64,000 bases of DNA, from positions 1,178,001 to 1,242,000 of the forward strand of contig NZ_CP045920.1 in assembly GCF_009660225.1 (NCBI RefSeq), in the 5' to 3' direction. Under the pieces are notes generated by a model. The model searched no databases. It had not been told where the DNA came from and was given only the letters and a program-made list of their open reading frames with translations. The position numbers were made by a program, and so were the translations under genes. The first letter of the stretch is position 1; each line of letters starts with the position of its first letter. Below are positions 35,400 to 44,430 of the stretch, one piece after another. Origin of the DNA: Pseudactinotalea sp. HY158. Lineage in GTDB: Bacteria; Actinomycetota; Actinomycetes; Actinomycetales; Beutenbergiaceae.

Positions 35400-37742
35400 A
35401 TGCCCGCGGCCAAGGATCCAGCGCTCAACTCCGAGCGCTCCGAGCTCGAGCGCCTCTTCGGCAAGCGCCTCGCCGCCGACCTCGCCACCCTCGACCTGCA
35501 CACGGTCGACGGCCTCCTCCATCACTACCCGCGCCGCTACGTCGAGCACGAGCAGGTGACCCCGCTCAGCCGGGGCCGGATCGATGAGGACGTCACCTAC
35601 GTCGCCCGCGTGAGCTCCAAGGAGGGCCGGGTGGTCCGCGGCGGCACGATGTATCTGACGACCATCGTGTTCACCGACGGCACGACCGACGTCGGCGCCA
35701 CGTTCTTCTCCAAGACCGAACACAAGGTGAACAAGTACGTCAAGGAGCTCAAGGTCGGCCAGTACGCGATGGTCGCGGGCAAGCTGAGCCGCAGCAAGTT
35801 CGCCGGCGGGCCCGCCCGCGAACTCGTCCACCCCGACGTGCGGCCGCTTCCCACGCCCGCCGCGGGCTCCACCGAGGCCGCCAAGCCCGTGCCGATCTAC
35901 CCGGCCACGAAGAAGTGCCCGAGCTGGAAGACCGAGCACGCCCTGCGCACGATCATCGACCCGCTCCAACCCGGCGACGTCGCCGACCCCATCCCGGGCG
36001 AGCTGCGCGCCGAGCACGGCCTCATGAGCCTGCACGACGCGCTGCGCCACGTGCACCAACCCGCCACGATCAACCACGCCCACCAGGCCCGCCACACCCT
36101 GCGCTTCCACGAGGCCTTCGTGCTGCAGACGGCGCTCGCCCGCCGCCGCCTCGACGCGCGCCGATTCGACGCCGACCCCCGCCCGCCCGTGGCCGGTGGC
36201 CTGCTCGACGCCCTCGACGCCCAGCTGCCGTTCACGCTCACCGCCGCGCAGCGCGAGGTCGCCGCCGAACTGGGCGACGATCTCGCCGGGGCCCATCCGA
36301 TGCAGCGGCTCCTCCAGGGGGAGGTCGGCTCCGGCAAGACCGTCGTCGCGCTGCGGGCGATGCTGCAGGTGGTCGACGCCGGGGGACAGGCCGCGCTGCT
36401 CGCCCCGACCGAGGTGCTCGCCCAGCAGCACGCCCGCTCGATCGAGGCCCTGCTCGGGCCGCTCGCCGACCCGATGGCGGCCGGCCTCCTGCGACCCGAT
36501 GCACCCCGCACCCGGGTGGCGCTGCTCACCGGCTCGATGGGCGCGGCACCCCGCCGAGCCGCGCTCCTGGCGGCGGCCTCGGGAGAGGCGGGGATCGTCG
36601 TCGGTACGCATGCCCTGCTCGGAGAGCACGTGCAGTTCGCCGACCTCGGCCTCGTGGTCGTGGACGAGCAGCACCGGTTCGGCGTGGAGCAGCGCGACGT
36701 GCTGCGCACCAAGGCCGCGAAGGTGCCGCACACGCTCGTCATGACCGCCACCCCCATCCCGCGCTCGGTCGCGATGACCGTCTTCGGCGACGTCGACACC
36801 TCGACCATGCGCGAGCTTCCGGCCGGCCGGGCGCCGGTGGCCACCCACGTCGTCTCGCAGAACCGGCCCGGCTGGATGGAGCGCGTGTGGGCCCGGGTGG
36901 CCGAGGCGGTCGCGGCCGGCGGCCGGGCGTACGTCGTGGCCCCGCGCATCGGCGAGGACGGCGGCGGGCCTGCCGGGTCCGCCGGGGCCGCTGGGTCGGC
37001 CGGGGCCGCTGGGTCAACTGGGGCCGCCGGGTCGACTAGGGCCGCCGGCTCCACTCGATCGGCTGGGTCGGCCGGCGACACCGACGGCGTCGACCTCGTG
37101 ACCGAGGAGGGCGCGGAGAAGGCGGCGAGCGACCTCATCGCCGTGCTCGAGCTCGCCCCGCAGCTGGCCGCCGAGCCGGCGCTCGCCGGGATCGGGATCG
37201 GCATCCTGCACGGCCGCCTCGCACCCGAGGAGAAGAACCGGGCGATGGCCGACTTCTCCTCCGGGACGGTGCCCATCCTCGTGTCGACCACCGTGATCGA
37301 GGTCGGGGTGGACGTGCCGGAGGCGACCGTCATGGTCGTCATGGACGCGAACTTCTTCGGCCTGTCACAGCTGCACCAGCTGCGGGGCCGGATCGGCCGG
37401 GGAGATCGCGGCGGCACGTGCTTCGTGGTCGCCCGCTCCGGGGGGCAGGTCTCGAAGCAGCGCCTCGACACGTTCGCGGGCACGAACGACGGGTTCGCGC
37501 TCGCGGAGGCCGACCTCGCCTATCGTGGCGAGGGGGATGTGCTCGGCCGCTCCCAGTCCGGCCGGGACAGCTCGCTCAAGCTCCTGCGCGTGATCGAGGA
37601 TGCCGACCTCATCGAGGCGGCCCGCGTGGCCGCCTGGGCGATCATCGAGTCCGATCCCGACCTGGCGGCCCACCCGGCGCTCGCCCGGGCCACCCTCACC
37701 CTGATCGACCCCGACAAGGAGGAGTTCCTCGATCGTGCCTGA
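35400..37742 (+). CDS. recG: ATP-dependent DNA helicase RecG
   Basis: 780 residues. RecG remodels stalled forks and Holliday junctions. The N-terminal wedge and OB domain include LDLHTVDGLLHHYPRRYVEHE and VTYVARVSS. Helicase motifs: Walker A LLQGEVGSGKTVVALRAM (near residue 307), DEQHRFGVEQR (DExH), VMTATPIPRS, then TTVIEVGVDVPEATVMV and QLHQLRGRIGRGDR. Between the two helicase halves lies an unusual Gly/Ala/Ser/Thr stretch of about 36 residues coded by 18-bp repeats. ATG 35400 gives the family start; an in-frame GTG lies 48 nt upstream. It overlaps the following ATPase gene by 8 nt. Confidence 0.95.
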   Translation: MPAAKDPALNSERSELERLFGKRLAADLATLDLHTVDGLLHHYPRRYVEHEQVTPLSRGRIDEDVTYVARVSSKEGRVVRGGTMYLTTIVFTDGTTDVGATFFSKTEHKVNKYVKELKVGQYAMVAGKLSRSKFAGGPARELVHPDVRPLPTPAAGSTEAAKPVPIYPATKKCPSWKTEHALRTIIDPLQPGDVADPIPGELRAEHGLMSLHDALRHVHQPATINHAHQARHTLRFHEAFVLQTALARRRLDARRFDADPRPPVAGGLLDALDAQLPFTLTAAQREVAAELGDDLAGAHPMQRLLQGEVGSGKTVVALRAMLQVVDAGGQAALLAPTEVLAQQHARSIEALLGPLADPMAAGLLRPDAPRTRVALLTGSMGAAPRRAALLAAASGEAGIVVGTHALLGEHVQFADLGLVVVDEQHRFGVEQRDVLRTKAAKVPHTLVMTATPIPRSVAMTVFGDVDTSTMRELPAGRAPVATHVVSQNRPGWMERVWARVAEAVAAGGRAYVVAPRIGEDGGGPAGSAGAAGSAGAAGSTGAAGSTRAAGSTRSAGSAGDTDGVDLVTEEGAEKAASDLIAVLELAPQLAAEPALAGIGIGILHGRLAPEEKNRAMADFSSGTVPILVSTTVIEVGVDVPEATVMVVMDANFFGLSQLHQLRGRIGRGDRGGTCFVVARSGGQVSKQRLDTFAGTNDGFALAEADLAYRGEGDVLGRSQSGRDSSLKLLRVIEDADLIEAARVAAWAIIESDPDLAAHPALARATLTLIDPDKEEFLDRA
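36975..37082 (+). repeat. 18-bp tandem repeats inside recG
   Basis: Six in-frame copies of an 18-bp unit (start GGGTCSGCCGGGGCCGCT, decaying to the right) encode GSAGAA, GSTGAA, GSTRAA and similar. They sit between helicase domains 1 and 2. Because 18 is a multiple of three, copy number can change without breaking the frame. Confidence 0.85.
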
Positions 37743-38433
37743 GAAGAAGAAGCGGACCGCGCCGCTCATCGCCGCCCACGACGTGCTCGTGGGCTACGGA
37801 TCGACCACCGAGTCCGCCGTCTGCCCGCCGATCAGCGTGACGGTGCGCGAGCGACGCTCGCTCGCGATCGTCGGCGCGAACGGCACCGGCAAGTCCACGT
37901 TCCTGCGGGCCCTCGCCGGGCAGCTGGCCGTGCTCGCCGGGCGCATCGAGGTGTTCGACCGGGCCATCGACGAACGCAGCGCCGAGTTCCGCCGGGACGT
38001 GGCCATCGTGCTCGACGACGACTCCTACCTGCCGGCCCTCACCGTGCGCGAGCACCTCCTGCTCACCGCTCGGGGCCACGGGGTCGAATCGGCGAGCGCG
38101 CTCGTGACCGAACTGCTCGAGGACTTCGGCCTCACCCCGCGCCAGCACGCCCTGCCGACCGCGCTCTCCTCGGGGCAGCGGCGCCGGCTGCTGCTCGCGG
38201 CCGGATTCGTGCGCCCGCGCCACCTGCTCGTGCTCGACGAGCCGGAGCAGCGCCTCGACGCCGGCATGCGCGACCGGCTGACCGAGCGGCTCGCCGGGGA
38301 GACCGCCGTGTTCGCCACCCACGACCCGGTGCTCGTGCGCGGCGCCGCCTCCGCCGCCCTCATCCTCGCCGAGGACGAGGTGCGCGTGGTCGACCCGGAG
38401 ACGGGGGCGGCAGCCATCGAGGAGCTGCGGTGA
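37735..38433 (+). CDS. ABC transporter ATP-binding protein
   Basis: 232 residues, GTG start inside the end of recG. Walker A is VGANGTGKSTFLRALAG, the signature is the variant LSSGQRRRLLLAAGF, Walker B HLLVLDEPEQRLD and switch His in VFATHDPVLVRG. The N-terminal MPEKKKRTAP is basic. It overlaps the DUF6297 membrane gene by 4 nt, so the two form an export-type ABC pair with unknown cargo. Confidence 0.85.
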   Translation: MPEKKKRTAPLIAAHDVLVGYGSTTESAVCPPISVTVRERRSLAIVGANGTGKSTFLRALAGQLAVLAGRIEVFDRAIDERSAEFRRDVAIVLDDDSYLPALTVREHLLLTARGHGVESASALVTELLEDFGLTPRQHALPTALSSGQRRRLLLAAGFVRPRHLLVLDEPEQRLDAGMRDRLTERLAGETAVFATHDPVLVRGAASAALILAEDEVRVVDPETGAAAIEELR

Positions 38434-39926
38434 GCGTCACCGGCGCGCACATCCGCGGGCTCACCCGGGCGGCCACGAAGGCCCACGGCGGCGGCAAGTC
38501 CTCCGACCTGTTCGGCGACGTGTACGTCATCGCCATCAACATCGCCATCGCCCTCGGCATGGCCGTCGGGCTCCTCAACTATCTCAACGCGACCATCCGC
38601 AGCCACGACGCCGCGGCCGGGATGAACCCGCTGTGGTTCACGCTCAGCCTGGCCGTCGCGTTCCTCGGGGCCGCGATCGGGCTGGCGGCCCGGCTCGGGC
38701 CCGTCAACCTGAGCGGCGGACAGGCCGCCTGGTGGTTGCCGATGCCGGTCGACCGCGGCGGCCTCGTGCGGCCCCGGTTCTTCCTCGTACTCGCCCTCGG
38801 CGCCGCGCTCGGCGCCCTCGGCGGCGTTCTGTTGTCGGCGCTCGCCTCCGGCACGGTCGTGTGGGGCCTCGTCGCGGCCGCCGCGCTCGTGCTGCTGCTC
38901 GCCGTCACCGCCACCGCGGGCGCGCAGACCCGCCCGCGGACGCACCGCCGCCCCGGCGCGATCGTGATCGGCGACGTGCTCATGGCGATCTCGCCGGTGC
39001 CGGTGCTCCTCGCGGTGGTGCTGACCGCGGAGCCCCGGATCCCCGGCATCGCCGGCGGGTGGCCGGCGCTCGCCGTGCTCGCCGCCCTGACACTCGCGAG
39101 CATCGTGGCGGTCACGCGCCGACTCGGGCGGATCAGCGGCAACGACCTGCGTGAACGCGGCGCGGTAAGCAGCTATGCCGGCGGGGCCGTCACCTCCCTC
39201 GACACCCGCGAGCTCGGCCGGGCGCTCAACGCCGCCACCGCGCCCGACCGGCGCCGCCGCTCCCTCGGCTTCGACTGGGTGCACGGCCCCGTCGCCGCCG
39301 TCGTCACCGCGGATGCGCTCCTGCTGCTGCGGTCCGGCCGGGCCATCATCCAGATCCTCGTGGCCGCGCTCATCCCGCTCACCGTGGCCTGGTCCGGGTG
39401 GCCCGTGTGGGCCGTCATCGTCGCCGTTCTCCTCGGCGGACTGCTCGCCGCCTCCGCGACCGGGGAGGGGGCCCGCCGGGCGGAGATGGCCCCCGTGCTC
39501 GATGCGGTCTTCCCCCTGTCCGCGGCCACGATGAGGCGCGCGCGGTTCGTCGTCCCGGTGATCGTGTCGACGGCGTGGCTGCTGCTCGTGATCGGGCTCG
39601 GCTGGGCCTGGGCGGAGCCGCCGCTCGCCGGCTGGCTCGTGCTCGCTCTCGTGGCCGGGCCGCTGTACGGGGCGGGAGCGCTGCGCTCGGCCTACCGCAA
39701 GCCCGTCGACTGGTCGAAGCCGCTCGTGCACACTCCCGGCGGCATGGCGATCCCGCCCGGGGTGTTCGGGGCGGTCTCGGCCGGGCCCGACGTGGTCGTG
39801 CTCTGCGGCCTGCCGCTCTGGCTCGCGATCGGGGCGTTCGGGCCGAGCCCCGTCGTGATCATGTTCCAGCTGGCCGCCACCCTCATCGCGTACGCGATCG
39901 GCACGCACGTGAAGAAGAAGGACTGA
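38430..39926 (+). CDS. DUF6297-type membrane protein (ABC partner)
   Basis: 498 residues, about ten to twelve helices, beginning with soluble sequence (HIRGLTRAATKAHGGGKSSDLFGDVYV). The GPVNLSGGQAAWWLPMPVDRGGLVRPRF segment and the late DWSKPLVHTPGGMAIPPGVFGAV match the DUF6297 family as I remember it. It is translated with the ATPase gene upstream and probably is its membrane subunit. It has no relation in function to recG or rsmD that can be read here. Confidence 0.75.
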   Translation: MSVTGAHIRGLTRAATKAHGGGKSSDLFGDVYVIAINIAIALGMAVGLLNYLNATIRSHDAAAGMNPLWFTLSLAVAFLGAAIGLAARLGPVNLSGGQAAWWLPMPVDRGGLVRPRFFLVLALGAALGALGGVLLSALASGTVVWGLVAAAALVLLLAVTATAGAQTRPRTHRRPGAIVIGDVLMAISPVPVLLAVVLTAEPRIPGIAGGWPALAVLAALTLASIVAVTRRLGRISGNDLRERGAVSSYAGGAVTSLDTRELGRALNAATAPDRRRRSLGFDWVHGPVAAVVTADALLLLRSGRAIIQILVAALIPLTVAWSGWPVWAVIVAVLLGGLLAASATGEGARRAEMAPVLDAVFPLSAATMRRARFVVPVIVSTAWLLLVIGLGWAWAEPPLAGWLVLALVAGPLYGAGALRSAYRKPVDWSKPLVHTPGGMAIPPGVFGAVSAGPDVVVLCGLPLWLAIGAFGPSPVVIMFQLAATLIAYAIGTHVKKKD

Positions 39927-39935
39927 GGAGGGGCC

Positions 39936-40364
39936 GTGGCCACGAGAGAACCGGCGATGTCGCCGTCCGACCTGCCGGTCGAACAGGTGCTCGACCGCGC
40001 GACGGGCCCGCGGCGCGCCGAGGCCGATGAACTACTCGCGATCCACGCCGAGATCACGGGCGAGGGGCCCGTCGTGTGGGCCGGGCGGATCCTCGGCTTC
40101 GGTGAGGTCTCCTACCGCTATGACAGCGGGCACGACGGGCGGATGCCGCTGCTCGCCTTCGCGTCGGGGCCGAGGCAGCACACGGTCTACTTGGTCGAGG
40201 ACTTCGCACAGCGGTGGCCCGAATTGCTCGAGCGGCTCGGCGCACACCGGGCGAGCAAGGCGTGCCTCTACTTCACGCGCCTGGCGGGCGTCGATCGCGA
40301 CGTGCTCCGGGAACTGCTCGAGCGCTCGCTGGACGAGACCCGTGCCCAGTGGTCGGCGCCATGA
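39936..40364 (+). CDS. DUF1801 domain protein
   Basis: 142 residues. The pattern DELLAIHAEITGEGPVVWAGRILGFGEVSYRYDSGHDGRMPLLAFASGPRQHTVYL, then HRASKACLYFTRLAGVDRDVLRELLERSL, is the DUF1801/YdhG fold (double-psi type, function unknown). GAGGAGG precedes GTG 39936. Its stop overlaps the rsmD start by 4 nt. Confidence 0.8.
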   Translation: MATREPAMSPSDLPVEQVLDRATGPRRAEADELLAIHAEITGEGPVVWAGRILGFGEVSYRYDSGHDGRMPLLAFASGPRQHTVYLVEDFAQRWPELLERLGAHRASKACLYFTRLAGVDRDVLRELLERSLDETRAQWSAP

Positions 40365-40909
40365 CCCGCATCATCGCCGGGGACGCCGGCGGCCAGCGGC
40401 TCGAGGTACCCGCCCACGGCACCCGACCCACGAGCGACCGGGTGCGGGAGGCGATCTTCTCCCGGCTCGAGCACGTCGACGCGATCTCGCGGGCGCGGGT
40501 GCTCGACCTGTACGCGGGCTCGGGGGCCCTCGGGCTCGAGGCGCTCTCGCGCGGGTCCGAGAGCGTGGTGTTCGTCGAGGCGAACCGGGCCGCAGCGGAG
40601 GTGATCCGCCGGAACGTGGCGCGCCTGGGCTACGGCAGCCGCGCACGCGTCGTCCATACGAGCGTGGCGAGCTTCCTCGCCGGCACGGCCGGGGAGCCGT
40701 TCCACACGGTGCTCGCCGACCCGCCCTACGACCTGGACGAGGCGCCGGCCGTGCTCACCGCCCTCGAGCCGTGGCTCGGACCCGAGTCGGTCGTGCTGTG
40801 GGAGCAGTCCGGGCGTGCCCGCCCGCCCGCCTGGCCCGACGGGTTCGTCGACCTCGGCGCGCGCCGCTACGGGGAGACGACCGTGCACCTGGCCGAGGTG
40901 CCCGGCTGA
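40361..40909 (+). CDS. rsmD: 16S rRNA (guanine(966)-N(2))-methyltransferase
   Basis: 182 residues. It methylates G966 of 16S rRNA. The N terminus MTRIIAGDAGGQRLEVPAHGTRPTSDRVREAIFSRLEH is diagnostic, motif I is VLDLYAGSGALGLEALSRG, and the catalytic loop is DPPYDL. ATG 40361 overlaps the previous stop (ATGA). In relatives coaD follows immediately; here three genes intervene. Confidence 0.93.
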   Translation: MTRIIAGDAGGQRLEVPAHGTRPTSDRVREAIFSRLEHVDAISRARVLDLYAGSGALGLEALSRGSESVVFVEANRAAAEVIRRNVARLGYGSRARVVHTSVASFLAGTAGEPFHTVLADPPYDLDEAPAVLTALEPWLGPESVVLWEQSGRARPPAWPDGFVDLGARRYGETTVHLAEVPG

Positions 40910-40912
40910 GGT

Positions 40913-41497
40913 TCACTCGCCGGTGACGAGCGGCACGAACACGTACCGGCCGGTCCTCGCCACGACCACCGCCCGGCCGCCGCGGCGCTCGACCACGGTC
41001 ATCGTCCCCCGCACGGGAAGCACGAGCCGGCCGCCCTCGCGCAGCTGAGCAACGAGCCCGCCCGGAACCCGCGGGGCGTCGGCCGAGACGAGGATCCGGT
41101 CGTACGGCGCCTGCTCCGGCCAGCCGAGCACGTCGATCGCCCGGTGCACACGCGCCCGCCGCCAGCCCGCGGCGGCGACGTTCGCCCCGCCCCAGCGCGC
41201 CAGGTCCGCACGCACCTCCACCCCGTCGACCCGGCCGGTCGGGCCGACGAGCGCCGCGAGCAGCGCCGTGGTCCACCCCGAGCCACTGCCCACGTCGAGC
41301 ACCCGGTCCCCGACCGACACCTCGAGCAGGAGGAGCATGGCCCGCACGGTCGAGGGCTGGGAGCAGGTCTGCCCGCCCGTGAGCACGAGCGGCTCGTCGA
41401 GTCCGGCGAACGGGCGGGCCGGGGAGGGGAGGAAGTCCGCGCGCGGCGCGGCGGCCATCGCCGCCTCGACCCGCGCGGCCGGCGTGGACACCGCCAC
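40913..41497 (-). CDS. Protein-L-isoaspartate O-methyltransferase-like protein
   Basis: 194 residues. TGGQTCSQPSTVRAMLLLLEVSVGDRVLDVGSGSGWTTALLAALVG contains the PCMT-specific SQPS active-site segment followed by SAM motif I; DRILVSADAPRVPGGLVAQLREGGRLVLPV is the later methyltransferase block. PCMTs repair isoaspartyl residues in aged proteins. GTG 41497 is the only suitable start. It converges with rsmD, 3 bp apart. Confidence 0.85.
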   Translation of the reverse strand: MAVSTPAARVEAAMAAAPRADFLPSPARPFAGLDEPLVLTGGQTCSQPSTVRAMLLLLEVSVGDRVLDVGSGSGWTTALLAALVGPTGRVDGVEVRADLARWGGANVAAAGWRRARVHRAIDVLGWPEQAPYDRILVSADAPRVPGGLVAQLREGGRLVLPVRGTMTVVERRGGRAVVVARTGRYVFVPLVTGE

Positions 41498-41753
41498 TCA
41501 CCCCGATTCGGATCGGAATCACGCTCGAAATGCGTCGGTCCCGATCCTACGCGGGCCCCGGACGCAGCGGGAGAGGTCCGCGGTCCCCGCGTCGAATGCG
41601 GGAACATGTGCGCACACCCGGGCGACGTGCTAGCTTGGCCGGAATTGATTCATGGAATTCGCGGAGGCAACGGAGCACTGCCGCCTGCGGCTATGACGCC
41701 GACCAGGCCCGGAGATCGACGCCATCGCCTTCGAGTACTCGGAAAGTTGATAC

Positions 41754-42224
41754 ATGACAGCATCACGGCACGAATCGATTCCCCCTGCCCTCGAGGTCCC
41801 TGCCCTCGAGGCCGAGGCGATCGGCTCGACGCTCATGACCGTGTTGACCGCGTTCAGCACCGGCACCGCGGCGGGCATCTCGGCCCACTACACCGCGGAT
41901 GCGGACTGGACGAACGCGTTCGGCACCCGGCTCAGCGGCGGCGCCGCGGTGGAGGACTACCTGGTCGGCCTGTTCGCGAACGAGCGGTTCGCGGCCGGTG
42001 AACTGGCCGGCCCGCCGGAGGTGAGCATCCAGGCACTCGCCGACGGGGTCGCGGTCGCGCACATCGTGACCGTGATCGAGGGCCAGCAGGTCCACGACGG
42101 TTCACAACTCGGTACCCGCACCACGAATTCACTGCATATTCTCCTGCGGCAGGAGTCGGGTGACTGGAAGATCGCGACCCAGATATTCGCCGATGCACGC
42201 ACCGAGACGACTCACGTCGCCTGA
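41754..42224 (+). CDS. SnoaL/DUF4440-like protein
   Basis: 156 residues. LMTVLTAFSTGTAAGISAHYTADADWTNAFGTRLSGGAAVEDYLVGLF followed by a sheet ending in NSLHILLRQESGDWKIATQIFADAR matches the SgcJ/EcaC-type NTF2-like family. The function is unknown. The gene and its 250-bp upstream region have more A+T than their neighbours (for example near 41630-41660), hinting at acquisition. A membrane gene follows after 29 nt. Confidence 0.7.
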   Translation: MTASRHESIPPALEVPALEAEAIGSTLMTVLTAFSTGTAAGISAHYTADADWTNAFGTRLSGGAAVEDYLVGLFANERFAAGELAGPPEVSIQALADGVAVAHIVTVIEGQQVHDGSQLGTRTTNSLHILLRQESGDWKIATQIFADARTETTHVA

Positions 42225-42253
42225 CCCGACCGTTCAGCGAGAGCCGAGAAAAC

Positions 42254-42793
42254 ATGTATATCGTGACGATCCTGTCATTCTTCGTCGTGCTTCCCACGGT
42301 GAGCATCCTGATCGAGTGGGCCGTGCGTCCGCAGCGCCGCGACCTGCTCCTCCTCATCGGCCGGTGGATCGTGTTCTGGGCGGTCGGCATTCGACTGTTC
42401 ACCGCGGGCCTGAGCCAGGCGATGCGACCGGAATACACCGCCGAGGTCATCTTCGACGTGACCAGCCCCGTCGTGCTCCCGTTCATCCAGGAACTGGGCT
42501 TCGCCAACCTCGCCCTCGGCCTCGTGGCCATCGTGAGCGTGCTCAAGCGTGAGTGGGTGGCGCCGGCGGCGCTCGCCGGTGCGATGTTCTTCGGCCTGGC
42601 CGGGCTGCGTCACGCGCTCGTGGCCGAGGACGCGACCGGCACCCGGATCGTCGCCCTGGCCTCCGACCTGTTCATCTTCGCGGTGCTCACCGGCTACCTG
42701 CTGCGCCGCGGCATCCGCTCACGGTCCCGAGCGCGAGGCGAGCGACGTCGTCCCCACGCGGACGAACCGGCACCGTCCGCCTCGGGCTCCTGA
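42254..42793 (+). CDS. Small membrane protein, DUF6790-like
   Basis: 179 residues with four to five helices: YIVTILSFFVVLPTVSIL, LLLIGRWIVFWAVGIRLFTAGLSQ, LGFANLALGLVAIVSVL, APAALAGAMFFGLAGL and a last one near LASDLFIFAVLTGYLL. The GRWIVFWAVGIRLF block resembles DUF6790; the assignment is from memory and tentative. It is downstream of, and likely co-transcribed with, the DUF4440-like gene. Function unknown. The C terminus is Arg-rich. Confidence 0.55.
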   Translation: MYIVTILSFFVVLPTVSILIEWAVRPQRRDLLLLIGRWIVFWAVGIRLFTAGLSQAMRPEYTAEVIFDVTSPVVLPFIQELGFANLALGLVAIVSVLKREWVAPAALAGAMFFGLAGLRHALVAEDATGTRIVALASDLFIFAVLTGYLLRRGIRSRSRARGERRRPHADEPAPSASGS

Positions 42794-42845
42794 GCGGGGC
42801 CCGGGCGCTGCCCCGCGGTGCCCCGGGCGGAGGCCGCCGGCAGGG

Positions 42846-42851
42846 TACCGT
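42846..42851 (+). promoter_or_regulatory. -10 element for leaderless coaD mRNA
   Basis: TACCGT ends 6 nt before GTG 42858 of coaD. Confidence 0.4.
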
Positions 42852-42857
42852 GGACCC

Positions 42858-43355
42858 GTGATCAACCGCATCGCCGTCTGTCCGGGCTCCTTCGACCCGG
42901 TCACCCTGGGGCACGTCGATCTCGTGCGCCGTGCCACCGCGCTCGCCGACGAGGTGGTCGTGGCCGTCGGCACCGGCTACGGAAAGAACGCCCTGCTCGC
43001 CCCGGAGCAGCGCCGCGACCTGTTCGCCGCCGCCGTGGCCGACCTGCCCGGCGTCCGGGTGGAGCTCATGCCCGGCCTGCTCGTGGACCTGTGCCGCGAG
43101 GTCGGCGCGCGCGCCGTGATCAAGGGGATCCGCGGGGGAGCCGACTACGACCACGAGCAGCCGATGGCGCTCATGAACCGTCACCTGGCCGGGATCGAGA
43201 CCGTGTTCCTGCCCGCCGACCCGACGGTCGCCCACATCTCCTCGACCATGGTGCGCGACGTCGCCCGCTACGGCGGCCCGATCGCCGACCTCGTGCCCGC
43301 CGGCGTCGAGGACGCCGTGCGCGCCGCCCTCGCCGACCGCAAGGAGCAGCGATGA
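42858..43355 (+). CDS. coaD: Pantetheine-phosphate adenylyltransferase
   Basis: 165 residues. It transfers AMP from ATP to 4'-phosphopantetheine in coenzyme A synthesis. N-terminal CPGSFDPVTLGHVDLVRRA holds the T/HxGH nucleotidyl-transferase motif, with KGIRGGADYDHEQPMALMN and ISSTMVR as the second signature. It starts a tightly overlapping operon (coaD, coiled-coil gene, DUF177, rnc, mutM) in which each stop overlaps the next start by 1-4 nt. Confidence 0.95.
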   Translation: MINRIAVCPGSFDPVTLGHVDLVRRATALADEVVVAVGTGYGKNALLAPEQRRDLFAAAVADLPGVRVELMPGLLVDLCREVGARAVIKGIRGGADYDHEQPMALMNRHLAGIETVFLPADPTVAHISSTMVRDVARYGGPIADLVPAGVEDAVRAALADRKEQR

Positions 43356-43870
43356 CAGACCAGCCCGACCGGCCCACGCCGGCCGAACGCGACGGCGACT
43401 CCCTCCTGGCCGTGCTCGACCAGCTGAACGAGCTCGTCTCCACCGCCCGGGCGATGCCGATGTCGGCCTCCGCGCTCGTCAACCGGGCCGAGGTGCTCGA
43501 CCTGCTCGCCTCCGCCCGGGGCGTCGTGCCCGACCAGATCACCCGGGCCGACCGGCTCGTGGCCGACGCCGACGCTGTCCTGGCCGGGGCCCGCGCCGAG
43601 GCCGACCGCATCCTGGCCGAGGCGCAGGCCCGGGCCGGGGTACTCGTCTCCTCCGAGGCCGTCCTGCGGGAGGCCGAACGGCGCTCGGGCGAGCTCGTCG
43701 CCCAGGCCGAGGCCACGGCGGAGAAGCTCGCCCGCGACGCCGACGACTACTGCGACCGCCAACTCGCCCAGTTCGAGATCGACCTCGGCTCGATCGGCGC
43801 CCAGGTCGCGGCCGGGCGCGCCCGCCTGGCCGACCGCTCCCTGCCCGCCACCGACGAAGGAACCCCGTGA
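43352..43870 (+). CDS. Coiled-coil protein (DivIVA/ATP-synthase-b-like helix)
   Basis: 172 residues. The N-terminal part has a helical segment LLAVLDQLNELVSTARAMPMSASALVNRAEVLDLL. Residues about 75-150 form a long Ala/Glu/Arg coiled coil (RADRLVADADAVLAGARAEADRILAEAQARAG and on). No catalytic motif is visible. A protein of this form is conserved between coaD and DUF177 in actinobacteria, with possible links to cell division or membrane scaffolding; function unproven. Confidence 0.7.
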   Translation: MTDQPDRPTPAERDGDSLLAVLDQLNELVSTARAMPMSASALVNRAEVLDLLASARGVVPDQITRADRLVADADAVLAGARAEADRILAEAQARAGVLVSSEAVLREAERRSGELVAQAEATAEKLARDADDYCDRQLAQFEIDLGSIGAQVAAGRARLADRSLPATDEGTP

Positions 43871-44430
43871 CCACCTCACCGTTCGTGATCGACACCCATG
43901 ACCTGGGCCGGCGTGCGGGCTCGATGCGCACGGAGCGCCGGGTCGTGCCCAGCCACGCACCCCTCGGCACCGAGGTCATCGGCATGCCCGAGGGCACCCC
44001 GATCGAGATCGACGTGCGCCTCGAGGCCGTGATGGAGGGCGTGCTCGTGACCGGCACGGCCACCGTCACCGCGACCGGGGTGTGCGGGCGCTGTCTGCGG
44101 CCGTTGACCGAGGAGATCACGGTCGACGTGAGCGAGCTCTACGCCTACCCCGACCGCGCCACGCACCACGGCGAGGTCGCCGACGAGGACGAGGATCCGC
44201 TCCCGGTGCTCGTCGGGGAGAGCCTCGATCTCGAGGGCCCGCTCGTGGATGCGCTCGTGCCCGCGCTTCCGTTCCAGCCGCTGTGCCGGCCCGACTGCGC
44301 GGGACTGTGCCCCGAGTGCGGCGTGCGGCTCGACGAGGCCGAACCCGGCCACGCCCACGCCGAGCCGATCGACCCGCGCTGGGCCGCGCTCACGGCGCTG
44401 AGCGAACCCGACGAGGACCGGGAGAAGTGA
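43867..44430 (+). CDS. DUF177 (YceD) family protein
   Basis: 187 residues, GTG start. The family core is TVTATGVCGRCLRPLTEEITVDVSELYAYP, followed by LDLEGPLVDALVPALPFQPLCRPDCAGLCPECG with four cysteines that may bind zinc. YceD/DUF177 proteins are linked to 23S rRNA/ribosome assembly and normally precede rpmF (L32). Here the next gene is rnc, with a 4-nt overlap, and no rpmF lies between. Confidence 0.88.
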   Translation: MTTSPFVIDTHDLGRRAGSMRTERRVVPSHAPLGTEVIGMPEGTPIEIDVRLEAVMEGVLVTGTATVTATGVCGRCLRPLTEEITVDVSELYAYPDRATHHGEVADEDEDPLPVLVGESLDLEGPLVDALVPALPFQPLCRPDCAGLCPECGVRLDEAEPGHAHAEPIDPRWAALTALSEPDEDREK

